The notes under the pieces were generated by a model, which was not told the DNA's origin, ran no database searches, and worked only from the letters and a program-made list of their open reading frames with translations. A stretch of 64,000 nucleotides of DNA. It comes from Euphorbia lathyris. Lineage: Eukaryota; Streptophyta; Magnoliopsida; Malpighiales; Euphorbiaceae. Shown one piece after another: positions 31,615 through 43,344 of the stretch. The position numbers and the translations under genes were made by a program. Positions within the stretch are counted from its first letter, which is position 1. Each line of letters starts with the position of its first letter. The stretch covers positions 30,100,501-30,164,500 of the forward strand of contig NC_088917.1 of the NCBI RefSeq assembly GCF_963576675.1, in the 5' to 3' direction.

Positions 31615-33967
31615 CACTAATTGTCACCTATTCAAATTTATTATTTTTTCTTTTATGTGTATATAAATTTTCGGTTTGAGACTCGTCAGTTACCTTTTAA
31701 ATGAAGTTTCTCTCAATTAAAGTTTTATGACGTAATTAAAAAGTCTACCGTCAAGTATCTGACTGCGTATGTGTTAGTTGTAAACTAATGCTTAAAAGGT
31801 ACCTAAAATGGAGAGCATACCTCACACATATAAGGAGACATATAGCTCCCCAATTAAGTAATGTGAGATGTTTAAACATTCGTAACCAAAGCAAAGCGTG
31901 GAAGCAACCAAATGTGTTTTTTTTTTCTTGTCTTCCTTTTCCATATCTCATACGAAACAAATCTTAATCGGACCCCGAAGAAGAATACATCGGCACTCAA
32001 GTAAGTTTTGATTTAAAAAGAGAGAAAACTATGTATTACCGTGTTGAGTTATCGTAGCTCAGTGAAGGAAGTTATACCCCATTATATAGGAGAGTGAAGA
32101 CTCCTACTCTAAATAGGAGAAAACTGATTCTTAGTCTGATAAGGAAAGAAATTCAAAAAGATAGAGATTCCTTATTAGGCGACACTACGTGCACTGGAGA
32201 CTCCTAATTTAGAGAAGACTTTTAGCATCGACAGAATAGGAAGGAAGCTTCTGGAAGCACTGATAGGAAATTCAAATGGCGAAAGAGGATGATCAAATGT
32301 GATTTATGATCGAATCTCTAATCTTTACCCATTCTCTTACCCATTGCTAATCCGATATCCAATTTCCTCCATTGGCTGAGACCATTATGTTATCTAGGTA
32401 CAAGGGCACAAAGCAATACAAATATGTCAAACAAAGAGAATCAGGTCTATTCTCCAATTCTTCCCATATTTTTCTTATATTTGAATTCCTTTGGTGTAGG
32501 TAACTGAACCATGGAAGGCCATTTTTATGAATATATGAAGAATATCCAATTTGTAGATGATGAAGGGGAAGAGGTACACAAATCAGAGGAAAAACCATAA
32601 GATTTAGCCCTTGAAACTTTGGAGGGGGATCAGGTGGATCAAGCAAATGAGCCCTCTACCAAACGCAAAGATCATTCTAAAAAGGGAAAGAGGCAAAAAC
32701 AACTTCCTTGAAATGGTCCAAAATCTTCTCTAGATAAGCAATCCCATTCTTTCATTCCCTTAGATTCCTCTGTTTCTTCCTACTCTCTTCACTAACCAGA
32801 TGTAGTCTTATTTGTAGATCCTTCCTCAGGCCAAGGTGATTTCGATAGACATCTTGTTAGTCCACGTGTGATGCATATCGGTTTTGGATGAGTTGATTTT
32901 AATCTTAAATCAATAAAGATGGTTCTTTTCTAGCTAAACTGAAATGAGTTAATCTCGGGTTTTACAGACTAAATCCGTCGGAAATAGAAATTCCCCTTTG
33001 TTGAAGGTTAGAAACCTTAAGAAGCTTCAAGGAAGAAGAAGATAATAATTTTGATTGATTAAAAGTTAATCATCCTTGTAAAGAAAAGGCTTATACAGCC
33101 CTCCCAAATAAAATGTAAAAGACCAAAAACCCTAGCTAGGGTTATAACATAATAGAGAGTGATAGAGGTAGAATGGAAAGAGAATACTCAAATGGCATTT
33201 AGGTTGTTAACCCTAAATGGTAAGACAATAAATACATGAGTGGCAAAACAGTAATTTCTGAAAAATGATAGAAAATTAACGGCATTGTCTCAAGGCTTGT
33301 TTGTTCAGGAATCACCCCCACACTAGGTGTGAGTCAAGCTGGCCTTCTGCCTTCGGCGAGCGAATTCGTTCTTCCCAGTTTTCGTTGCAACTTCCTCTAG
33401 AATCAGGTCCCACTCCACACAGCGTGTGGGGCAGTTTTGTTTCTTTTCTTCGCGTGCTCGTTAGTGCTTCGTTTCTCACTCGACTTCCTTTGCCCAGACT
33501 CTAACCCTTGAAGAAGATGCCCCGCATCTATGTGCGCTGGTTGTTATTTACTCCAAAGCGATCTAATTTGAAGGTCCTGCTAGCATCTGTGCTATCGTCA
33601 TTGCTTCATGTAAAGTCACGTGTGTTTCTTATATGTCGTATAATATTATGTAGATTTTAGTGTTAAACGGCTGGGATGAGTTAGAATATTATAGATATAT
33701 GATAAGGTTCACATTTGACGCTAGTAAATTATCGTTGTCCATTTTGAGACAAGTTGGAGAATATATAAATTGTAATTGTTTAGGATGATCATCTCATATG
33801 GCATTCCTAATTTCAATAATTAACTTGCATTTCTCTCATATTTAACACAATGGCCACCTCAATGGTGAGCCAAAAATAAACAAGTAACAGAAAATAAATA
33901 CCAGTTCATCATCTGATGACTGAAACTAAAGGAAATTCAGGACAAATCTCTTTAATATGTAAGAAAA
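31615..33967. other. Intergenic DNA with decayed coding scraps
   Basis: No intact gene. Plus-strand frames at about 32515-32880 give a hydrophilic, Lys/Glu-rich fragment with several stops (GEEVHKSEEKP, STKRKDHSKKGKRQKQ), possibly an old retroelement ORF. 32870-33330 read on the minus strand resembles part of an LTR (AACCCTAGCTAGGG, TATAAGCC), but no ends could be defined. 33300-33620 is more GC-rich and non-coding. Confidence 0.35.
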
Positions 33968-34594
33968 TCATCCTTCAAAATCAGTTTTAACCCACTTTCC
34001 ATACTTGCTCTTCATCTTCTCATCAAACTCCATAGCTTTATTCTCTGCTATTACCTTTACATTAGCCATGGATTCCTCTTGTACTCTTGCAATCCTTTTA
34101 CTCCTCTTCTTTGCTCTTTTCTCTTTCTCAACTTCAACTCCTTCATAATCTCTAACCCAACAATTGTGCAAAATACAGCTCAAAGCAAGCCCCAAAACCT
34201 GCATCATCAGCATAGCCATCAAAATCCCACATTCTAATCTCACCAACAGCTTTGCCTCTTTTGGGTCTCTTGGGGATTTGAACATAGAAAGGCTTGCCTT
34301 TTCTCTTGTAAATAAGGTCAAAATGCTGAGAACTTGTCCAATCAAAGAGGCAAAGACAAGTGAAATGTGGGTTATGAAGCAGAAGTGAGTGAGCTGAGAA
34401 TAGCAGCCAGTGAAAGAGGATAGAAGAGAGATGGAAGAGACAATGAGGAATGCTAAAGCCAGTGAAGTTGGTGGTGTTTTGAGGAGAATTATAGGAGCAA
34501 GAGAGGCTGAAGAGAGGATAAAGAGTGTGAAATTTAAGCATGAAAGAAGAAGATTTGGGAATGAACATGAGCTTCTTAGCTTTGTTGATGCCAT
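33968..34594 (-). CDS. Four-helix plant membrane protein, tetraspanin-like
   Basis: Single-exon gene, 208 residues, ATG at 34594, TGA at 33968-33970. Four hydrophobic segments are visible at about residues 13-36, 43-66, 70-97 and 117-143. Both termini probably face the same side. The C-terminal 60 residues are charged (EKEKRAKKRSKRIARVQEES) and end in KYGKWVKTDFEG. The topology recalls tetraspanins, but the loop between helices 3 and 4 is only about 20 residues and lacks the CCG signature, so it is not a canonical tetraspanin; plant proteins of this build are mostly of unknown function. A TATA box 54 nt upstream supports this start. The frame is free of stops and codon use looks normal, unlike the surrounding repeats. 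Role: unknown, presumably in a membrane. Confidence 0.8.
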   Translation of the reverse strand: MASTKLRSSCSFPNLLLSCLNFTLFILSSASLAPIILLKTPPTSLALAFLIVSSISLLSSFTGCYSQLTHFCFITHISLVFASLIGQVLSILTLFTREKASLSMFKSPRDPKEAKLLVRLECGILMAMLMMQVLGLALSCILHNCWVRDYEGVEVEKEKRAKKRSKRIARVQEESMANVKVIAENKAMEFDEKMKSKYGKWVKTDFEG

Positions 34595-34647
34595 TTTTGA
34601 TGTTTGATTTGATTGAATTTGATGATCAGATTAGAGAAAAGTTTGGA

Positions 34648-34655
34648 TTTTTATA
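34648..34655 (-). promoter_or_regulatory. TATA box of the membrane-protein gene
   Basis: On the minus strand CTATAAAAATCC, 54-61 nt upstream of the ATG, which predicts a 5' UTR of about 25-30 nt. Confidence 0.6.
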
Positions 34656-34849
34656 GCAGGTGGAATTTGGCCGTTGGATGCAACGGCTCTGATGAAGAGA
34701 AAGGGGAATGTTAATACATTGATTGAATAGCATCATTAAAGTTTAGAACTTTGAATTAGTTCACTTACTTTTATGCCTTTCAAAATTTGAAAATCTAGCA
34801 CTTATCTATTTAAAAAAAGAAAAAGAAAAATCAGCACAAGAACATATAA

Positions 34850-35302
34850 TAGACCTGGGTATGGGCTGGGCCAGACCGGGCCAGGCGAGCTTTTCTATAA
34901 AAGTCCTCAGCCCAAGCTTAGCCCAGCCCATTAGTAATTTAAGCGGGCTCGGGCCGGACTGGGCTCGGGCTTAAAAATCAAATCCCAAGTTCAGCCCATG
35001 TAAACCCATCTAAACATACATACATAATTTTTTAATTATAAAAAATAAATTTTAATACTTAAAAATAAATATTTAATATATAAATCTATAAGTCTATAAA
35101 ATTTATTAATTAATATTAATAGGTGGACTGGACTGGACCGACCTGTGCTATTTTTATTAATTCTAAACCCGCCCAAAAAATAGACGGGCTTTAGCGGGGC
35201 TGGACCGAGCTGGACCTAACAGCAATTATCATTGTCTAAGCCCAGTCCAAGAGACATGGACCTGGACGGGCCGGACAGGTACCCGGACCGTGGACAGGTC
35301 TA
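34850..35302. mobile_element. hAT-type MITE (TAGACCTG family)
   Basis: Ends TAGACCTG and CAGGTCTA, inverted; the flanking body is rich in GGGCTGGGCC/GGCCGG words at both ends with an AT-rich middle. No clear 8-bp TSD, so the exact ends are uncertain. Confidence 0.6.
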
Positions 35303-36468
35303 CGACTGATTTAAAAATTGATCTCCTCAAATTTTTGGTGGTGGTGATTACAGAAATTCAATACAAAATTCTAGTGCGTTTGTATTTTATTAAATATTTA
35401 ATAGATTATTTTTGAACTGATATGAAATTAACTGGTCTTTTGTCAAAATGGTGTTTCTGTTGTTTTTTTTTTTTTGTTTTTTTTTTTAATTAAGGATTGT
35501 GCACCCCCTGATACTTGCTTTTCTCGAGTCTTAGCAGCAGCAACTCTTTTTTTTAATCTTTTTCCTCTCAATACTGAGTTCATCTTCATCAGTGCCTTCA
35601 ATGATTCTTTTTTTCAATCCATAACTAGAATACATGTTACTGCTCCTCCCATTTGAAATCCTTGTGAAATTTGCACTCTGGAAATCTTTTCACATGGATT
35701 CATTGCCTTTTTTTTTTCTTTTTGCTAGAGAAATAAAAACGAAGAGATCTTTTGAGGGTTTGATGGGATTTCAACTAGTTAAAGAAAATTTACATATATG
35801 TAGTGAAATGAAAAGCTATTGCACTAGCACACATATCTTCATCATTCAATTTCATATCTACAAGATTTTCATTCCTTTTAAACATAATATATTAAATGAC
35901 AATCACAATTTGAGATATGTATACTTATCTAGATACACGCACGTTTTGAGATATATATATATATATCTTCCTCATTCAATCTCATAAAGCAAACAATCAA
36001 GTAGAAAAATCCTTCTTTATATTCATGAAACCAGGGAAGAGTGTAATATTTAGAGAATGATTATGAGAATCCAAGCTGGATTTACAAGTCCACTTATAAT
36101 CCCACAAGGGATGAGGAAAGAAACAGGAAAAAACAAAAAGAATACTTTCCCTCATACTATTTAACTCTTACGCCCCCATACGATAATTGTCTGATTCTAA
36201 AGCATGTTCAAGGTCCTAGCTTTTTCTTGCTAATTCCTGTTGCACATAAAGTTTGATGAAATATCACACTCAGAAAAGTGAAGTCTGTCATCTAAAATGA
36301 AACCTCAACAAATTTTGAATAATCAATGTCAATGAACATATACAAAAAGAACGAGAAGAATGAAGATAAGCAGTGCGAGAGACGAATGCAATTTGTGGTC
36401 TGTAAAGGATTCAAACAGTTAGTATAATTGACAGAGATAGGAACTACCATTTGATCTTGCTTGAATCA
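35303..36468. other. AT-rich intergenic DNA and 3' flank of next gene
   Basis: No gene seen. It contains T-tracts at about 35460-35488 and a short (AT)n at about 35950-35968. The last part is probably the 3' UTR of the minus-strand gene ending at 36469. Confidence 0.5.
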
Positions 36469-38147
36469 CTATGTATGTGTTACAATGGTCTCCACTCTGT
36501 CCAGAGACGCTTGCAAACTTCCTGTGCTCATGTTGAACAGTGGCTCTTCGGTACCCAAAGCCCTGTGCATTCCAAACTTCCAATGATAAAGCTTGTATAA
36601 ATCTAAGTGATAGGCAAATAACAACTACTTCATATGACAATTATTCAAATTTAGCTCCTACTTCCTTTAAAATTGAATGTATTCAAGGTCCAAGAACTTG
36701 CCCAGTTAGTTCAGGAAGAACATAGTCCGCTCTCCAACAAAACCGGAAATCTATGCCAGGGAACAATCCAAGTGATGTCTTGTTCCGTATGCGAGAGATA
36801 CCATCGCCCCCGAAACAAGTTGTAAGCTTCCATTTCCATCCAGTAGCATGCAACTGAAAATTATGGCCTAAACCAACCTGTATTTCAACGGATAGAGGAA
36901 CAATCAAAAAGTTGTGTACATCTAGGTCCAATAAGTTAACTCCAGTTCATCTAACACATTCAAAACTATTGTGAAGTTACCATTGAGACAAAAGAATGAG
37001 AACAGACCTGCAGATTCAGAAATTTAGTTAAGGGAATCTTCTTAGAAAGAATGCGAACATCCTGATGTATCGGCTCATATATGAACTTCCAGTGCCTCTC
37101 GGGGGATAGAGGTTTCAGAACAAGTTTGGTTTGGAAGTCATTAGTTGGAGCATTATAAAACTGAAACAAAATGGAGAGCCCCAAAATCATAATATGAGAC
37201 AATAGATGTGATTTATTATGAATATATATACATAACAACAACAAAGCCTTAGTCCCGAAATGATTCGGGGTCGGCTAACATAAACGAAACCAAAATTTCA
37301 ACTGCTAAGAAGCCAGAGAAAGTTAGACAAAATAAAATAACAAATAATTCCTCCATCTTCCTCTCTTTCTCTCTCTCTCCTTGCTCTCTTAAAAATATGC
37401 ATAAGGATATTTGTTTTTCATTGGCCTTTCCGGAATTGATGCTTCATGGTTCATAGATCACGCTTTTTATCGGTAAGGAACAAAGGGAAACATTTATAAC
37501 TTCCTGCTACTTCTTTTCCAACCCAGTACACTTGCATATCCTTAACAGGTGAGTAAACCTTAGAGGCTTAGCCTCCATGTATTGTAACAGCTTCTTGAAA
37601 GTCGAAAACTATGTTATACATCCTGATTCTGATAATACCTATATTCTCTTAGTTCAAATTCTATATACATGGTAGCTTCAATTCAATGTGAACTATCCAA
37701 CAAGCCAACTATATATACTAGAATGACCAACCTAGCTCTACAGCTGAGACAACAAATTCACATTCTGACCGCATTACTAAAAAAGAAATATCTTCTACAA
37801 GGTCTAATGATATTCCATTGTTTACAAATACAAGAGATGACAATTTTTTAATAACATTATCTCACTGGACAATGGAAAATCCAACACCCTATTGAGAATA
37901 AATGAATTACAGAGAAAACTATGAATCCCTAGATATTTTCCATAGTAATCCAACACTCAGTAAATTCATAGTTAGTAAAACAATTGAAGAACATAAAGAT
38001 AAAGAAAGATACCTCTAAATTAACACCAACACGAAGGCCTTCAATTTCCTTTCTGAACTTAAAAAACAACTCAGATGGCATCAAATTGATATTGTAAAGG
38101 TCTTCCCACGAAGGGGGCTCCTCACCAGTAGAAACAGCAGGCTCCAT
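36469..38147 (-). CDS. Conserved plant protein of unknown function, four exons
   Basis: Predicted coding exons on the minus strand: 38147-38013, 37160-37008, 36877-36702, 36562-36469, together 558 nt, 185 residues. Introns 1 and 2 have GT donors (GAG|GTATCT, CAG|GTCTGT) and CAG acceptors; intron 3 fits only a GC donor (CTGG|GCAAGT) with acceptor CACAG. The joined frame is uninterrupted. The protein starts MEPAVSTGEEPPSWEDLY, then reads MPSELFFKFRKEIEGLRVG, LKPLSPERHWKFIYEP, KKIPLTKFLNLQVGLGHNF, GWKWKLTTCFGGDG and RADYVLPELTGALG, ending VETIVTHT. There is no signal peptide or hydrophobic helix; alternating polar and aromatic residues suggest beta strands. I do not recognise the family with certainty. 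A C/T-rich 5' leader lies at about 38455-38505 (minus) and may contain a further 5' UTR intron. Intron 1 holds a SINE fragment. Confidence 0.75.
36700..36701 (-). other. Non-canonical GC splice donor (intron 3)
   Basis: Minus strand ACTGG|GCAAGT. The nearest GT (GGGCAA|GTTCTT) would not join in frame to the next exon, whereas GC keeps the frame and matches the GCAAGT consensus of plant GC-AG introns. Confidence 0.65.
37234..37283 (-). repeat. Au-like SINE 3' end fragment
   Basis: Minus strand reads GCCGACCCCGAATCATTTCG then GGACTAAGGCTTTGTTGTTG, the conserved 3' end of plant Au-type SINEs with its TTG-rich tail. The tRNA-like 5' part was not found. It lies in intron 1 of the host gene. Confidence 0.6.
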
Positions 38148-39534
38148 CTTTCTAGCAATGTAAAATGGCAAAACATCAACATAAAATAGCTTCCACTGAC
38201 CACATGCGTTCAATTAATTTATAATCTCAATTGCTTTCAGCCTCCGATATGGTGTTTCCTTCATAACAACAAAACTTTACTGTAAGCTTTGGATTGAACG
38301 AAGTGCTCATAATTATACTGTTAATAAAAAGAAATTCAATTATCCGCAACAAAGAAAATTGTTGAATTAGGAAGCTAAAGAGTGGAATACCCATTCGAGT
38401 ACTTGAATATGATCGAGAACGAGAAGATACGTACATATACGGATTGGGTGTTTCTACTTCCTTCCGCCGAGAGAGAGGAGCTGGAGAGGGAGAGGGAGAG
38501 GGGGAACGGTTGATTTGACTTGTTTAATCTGAAATTAAATTTGCCTAAACTAACCCTCTACGTTTCAGTTAATTACAGATTTGACATATGTTGCCATAGT
38601 GAGCTAGGTGGACCTCCATTGGGCTGTAAATGGCCCAAATGAATGCCTATCATTGTTTACACAATATTACCATTTAGGGAAAATTACACAGAAATTCATA
38701 TTTTAAAAACTATTTACAATTATGAAAATCGCTTTTATGTATTTTATCATTATATGATTTTAAAATTTAAAATATTAGAATATCATAATTTTATTTTTAT
38801 TTTTGTCAAATTTTCAGTTATTCAGTTGCAGGAAATAAAAACAGTTTTAAAAAACCCACCAAATATGACATTTAAATAAATTTGTTTGACATTTAAATAA
38901 ATTTATTTAAGAGTCTGACACAGTTATAAATAATTTGTTAATTATGATCATTGTATAATTTACCCTACAATTTACGGCTTTTTATATTAAAATTCTATTT
39001 AATATAAAATTACAACTAAATCATTAAATTCAATTTAATTTTAAATATATCATTATTTTATATTTCTAAAAAAAAAACCCTCAATTCATAAACTATAAAT
39101 TCTGAAAAATAAATCATAGATTTTTAGTTTATAAACACCAAACCATATTAAAAATAATGATCTGTTTAGTTTGAAACAATTGAAATTATTACTTTATATA
39201 ATTATAGATAATTTTTAAAAAATTAATTTTACAAGACAAATTTACTGATGTTTAGATAATTAATAATAATAATAATAATGGTGAATGATTTATTGGATAA
39301 GTTATATTTTAATCATTATTAGCCTAACTATTTATAACTATCAATGGTTGTCAAAATCAGATCGGTCAAAGAACAGGAAGACACATATGGCCAAACATTA
39401 AAGGTTCAACCGAGACTTAACCGGTGTTTAAAAAATTATGTGAAAATTATATTTTTATTCACATTTTACATTATAACATAGTAGAATATTAATAAAAGTT
39501 ACATTAATAATAATAATTCTTTAAAATTATGATA
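38148..39534. other. Gene 5' flank, then AT-rich intergenic DNA
   Basis: 38455-38505 is a GA-rich tract (CT-rich on the gene's strand) typical of a plant 5' UTR or core promoter. 38640-39534 is very AT-rich with no gene seen. Confidence 0.5.
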
Positions 39535-41466
39535 TTACTCGCATTTGCATGGCGTTTAACTCTAATTAAGTTTGCTATTACTAGTTCTCTGGTGCACTCA
39601 TTCTTGATCTATAAGTGGCCAGTGGGATTGTTGAATAAACTCAATAGAAGTGTTAGAAACTTCCTTTGGACGGGTTGTATTGATCAGAGGAAGCTAATCG
39701 CGGTTCGCTGGCAAACTTGTTGCAAAAGTTTGGAGGGTGGAGGTTTGGACATTAAGCACTTTAGGATCTTTAACCAGGCTCTCTTGGGCAAGATGTGTTG
39801 GGAATTAATTCAAGGCACCAGTCTAGCTATTTCTCTGATGAAATCTAGATTTCTGGCTGTCTCTAGTTTGCCTAAAGCTTCCATTGCTCCGTCCTCGATT
39901 CGGTCTTCTTGTAAGTTTGTTTATTCATCCATTTAGGACCAGAACTTTTGGTGGATTGGCCAGTCTTCAACGCTCAATTTCTGGACAGATAGTGGATCAT
40001 TCCATCGGTGGCGGACAAATTGGGTCTCGATCATCAGGAAAAACGTTCGCGCTATAATTCTGTTGATGACTCTTTGGTAAATTCGGAGTGGCTTGACTTA
40101 GGTACTCTACCTTCGGTTGTTCAAGACAGTATTCGATTTATTCACATGGGTAGAGATGATATTGATTTCTACACTTGGCAGCCCTCTATGAAGGGTATTT
40201 TCTCTGCCAAAGAGTACTATTCGGTTATCAGTCCTAGTTCCTCCTCGGTGGACTGGTATAAATTTGTTTGGAATGCTCATACCCCCCTTCTCGCTCCTTC
40301 AATTTCTGGAGAGTTTTGTATGGCCGGGTTCCGACGCATGACCTCTTGCAGTGTCTAGGATTCTCCATTGCCTCTCGTTGTGTTCTATGTGGTAGGGATG
40401 CTGAGTCCATTAACCACTTATTCATTAGGTGTTCTTTTGCAGATTCTCTTTGGAGGGCCATTGAGATTCATTTTGACTGCTCTTTGCCTCGACATTTCCA
40501 ATTCATTCACTTCTTCAGCAATCTTCGTAGCATTCAGTTTGGCTCACATGTGTCGACGATCTGGCGTGTTGCCGCTGTCACTTGCATCTGGTTAATCTGG
40601 TATTACCAGAATAAAGCAATCTTTAAGGATGTTCCTCCTTCTATTCAGCACTCGAAGATCACTCTCTTTCGAATGATTCGAGAGTCCTTTGCCACTTCTA
40701 AAGGTTTTTTCTCTTCACGGAGAGATGCTGTTATCTTATCCCGTCTTCTGGCTTCTCCTAGGCCGCCTCCTGCTCCCAACATTATTCCGGTCCATTGGCA
40801 AAAACCTCCTCCGAGCTGGGTTAAAGTCAATGTGGACGGCTCTGCTTTTGGCACTTCTGGCGAGGCTGGAGCGGGAGGTATTTTTCGCAACTATCGAGGC
40901 TTTCCCAAAGGTTGTTTTTCTTTTTCTACCCCTCATTCTTTTGCTTATATGGCTGAATTGAGAGCCGTTATTTTTGCAATTGAACTTGCTTGGGAGAAAA
41001 ATTGGCATCAACTTTGGGTTGAGTCAGACTCAATGTACGTTGTTAATCTGCTTAGACATCGTTCCATGGACGTTCCTTGGAGTATTCGACAAGAATGGTT
41101 GCACTGTCTCAGCATTTGCTCTAGGATGAACATTCTCTTTTCTCACATCTTTAAGGAAGGAAATAGAGTTGTTGATGCATTGACAAAGTTTGGAGTCTCT
41201 TCCTCAGTGATCAATTGGTGGCCTTCTGCTCCTGCTTTTTGCCACAGGTTTATCAATGATGACATTTGTAGTATTTCATACTTGCGTTTTTCTTGACTTT
41301 TTCTAATCTTTTCTCATCCCCATTCTTTTTGTTTGTTCTCCTTCCTCTCCTCTTGTTCAAACACTCACTTTTTTCCTTTATTTATATATTGCGGGTTTGA
41401 CAGTTCTTGGACCATGGATGCTCTCCCCGCCCTAGTTATGTATCGTCCTAATTTCTATCAAAAAAA
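39535..41466 (+). pseudogene. 5'-truncated LINE copy A (RT end, zf-RVT, RNase H)
   Basis: L1-type LINE ORF2 from the end of RT onward. First block: LTLIKFAITSSLVHSF, then KLNRSVRNFLWTGC; it stops at 39934 (TAG where copy B has Trp). The zf-RVT part follows in another frame (about 40008-40358) and then a 342-residue frame (40268-41296) with the end of zf-RVT (CVLCGRDAESINHLF) and RNase H: D in VNVDGSAFG, E in AELRAV, D in ESDSMYVVN, D in RVVDALTKFG. There is one base less than copy B near 39988 and a frame change near 40290. The 3' UTR ends with a short A run at 41461-41466. RNase H looks intact but RT is lost. No clear TSD. Confidence 0.85.
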
Positions 41467-41611
41467 TTTAATATGAAAAAATTAAAAATTTATTAAAATT
41501 TAATAAATTTATAAAAATTAAAAAATATGTAGACTTATAAAATTAAATTTTTTAACCCTTAAAGTTTAAATGTTAATGAAAATTTATTTATTTATTCATT
41601 TTTTTGATAAA

Positions 41612-41621
41612 AGTTAATTAA
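41612..41621. repeat. TSD of the short LINE fragment, left copy
   Basis: AGTTAATTAA; the second copy is at 41848-41857. Confidence 0.75.
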
Positions 41622-41847
41622 TTTTTTTTTTTGGTAGAAACAGTAAAGAAAACAAACCAACACTGAGACAAAAGCTAACCTGGGATCAGCCTAGGAAAGC
41701 TAACCCCAACTCTGTCCTCTAAAAGGAGAGAAGAAAGATAGATAGGAGGATCAGAAAAGGTGGAAACACCTAACATCCCCTCGTGCCCAGCTGCCGCCAA
41801 GCGATCCGCAATTCGATTTTGTTCTCCTCTTTGAGTCCTTAGAGTTC
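41622..41847 (-). mobile_element. Very short LINE 3' end insertion
   Basis: Minus strand encodes NRIADRLAAAGHEGMLGVST ... ending FPRLIPG and a stop, then a 3' UTR and A tail (T run at 41622-41631). It is the same family as the LINE at 127-8590. 226 bp between 10-bp TSDs AGTTAATTAA, an extreme 5' truncation. Confidence 0.85.
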
Positions 41848-41857
41848 AGTTAATTAA
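41848..41857. repeat. TSD of the short LINE fragment, right copy
   Basis: AGTTAATTAA, identical to 41612-41621. Confidence 0.75.
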
Positions 41858-43344
41858 AATTTATTAATATTGAGGAGATAATTTTTTTTTACAATATTTA
41901 TCTAAATATAAAATAAAAATAATTAATACTTAATAATATCTTACTTATTTAATTTATAAAATTATTATATATTTTTAAATAGTTAATAATAATCATAATT
42001 GAATTAATGATGTAGTGGTAGACATGTTTGTTTACAATCTATCTTAATTTTCTACCTCAATAGTCTTTAAGATCTTAAAGTTATTTCAAGTCACTAAAAT
42101 TCGTCATAATCATAATCTAAGCAGTTGTGAGCACTTTGTTTGCAACTGTAGATAGTTCGTCAGAGAAGGTATTTCATTCTATCCCTCTTTGTATGAAATA
42201 ACAATTAACAGATCTTGAAAAAAGGAAATAGATAAAATAGATAAAATTTTATTATTCCGTTGCGCATAGACTTGTCTATTTTCCTTCAAGTTCATCAAAA
42301 CAAAATCCAAAGTATGTATATATATGTATATTCTAGGCTGAAATTTACATGCAAATACACATATAAATACATGATAAGTTTTAAACCCATATTAAAAACT
42401 AAATCATAAAAACCCCAATTAATAAAATGCATAAACCCAACACAAATTTAATTTCTGGAAAATATACAGTTATATATATATATACATAAAAACTCAAAAG
42501 GATAGTTGATAGTTACTTACCTTTGAAAAAAAGAACACAATAAGGATTCAATTTCTTGCCCATAATCTGCCTAGCTCGGACCTATATTAGAGTGCTCCAA
42601 ATCAAAATTACACCGTCAAGAATGTGCATTAGGGTGTCTAGAACATATTGTAAAACAATTAGCTCGATTACACCGTTCAAACTTTGAAAATCGAAGAATC
42701 ATTGGGACTGGATATAGTTGGATGTATGAAGGAGAATAATAATGAGACAGAGATGAAGATGGAGCTCGGGAAATTGTCATAGACGGCCCTAAATGACCTT
42801 AATCGACATCAGATATGATATAGAGAGATCACAATCAATACCTATAAGTCTCTAAATTATCCAAATACCATAAATTTCACACTTTTCAAGCATCCCTCTT
42901 AGATATATTCTAAAATAAATCCATATTTCTACTACATTCACGTCTCAAAATATTACCCAATACAATCAAATCTCTAAATGAAAGGCAAAGGTTCTAACTA
43001 AAGAAGAAATCAACGACTTGACACTTCAATCTTGTTTATCGACCAGTAACTTCTCCTATACATTGATCTCTCTCACCTAAAACGTTAAAACATTTAAAAA
43101 GTGTGAGACAAAAATCTCAGTAAGTAAATATCAACTATATAAATTAATTATACTCAAATTAACTATATATATAACGTTATTTTTCCAAAACGACATATAA
43201 AATTAACATTTTAAAAAATGAACCATTTATCAATTAAAATACTAAAAATGTTACTTTTTCCAAAATAGTATAATAAATATTATAAGCTTGTGCTTAAATA
43301 TTATTTTCTCAAAATTATCATGATTTCCAAAAACGTAGATAACT
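41858..43344. other. AT-rich DNA with a diverged repeat
   Basis: No gene. 42325-42770 resembles 56640-57010 in the same order: AGGCTGAAATTT, CACATATAAATAC, ACTAAATCATAAAAACCC, GTAGTTGATAGTTACTTAC-like and ATTAGGGTGTCTA words. It may be the remains of an old LTR. Confidence 0.45.
42325..42770. repeat. Diverged dispersed repeat, copy 1
   Basis: Shares a series of collinear words with 56640-57010. Class unknown. Confidence 0.5.

Noticed and set aside
32347..32646. Minus-strand 99-codon frame
   Set aside because: No domain, Pro-rich low complexity; the plus strand of the same stretch looks more like decayed retroelement sequence.
40645..41011. Minus-strand frames over LINE copy A, and plus-strand frames at 43801-44101
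   Set aside because: Shadows of the RNase H coding strand.
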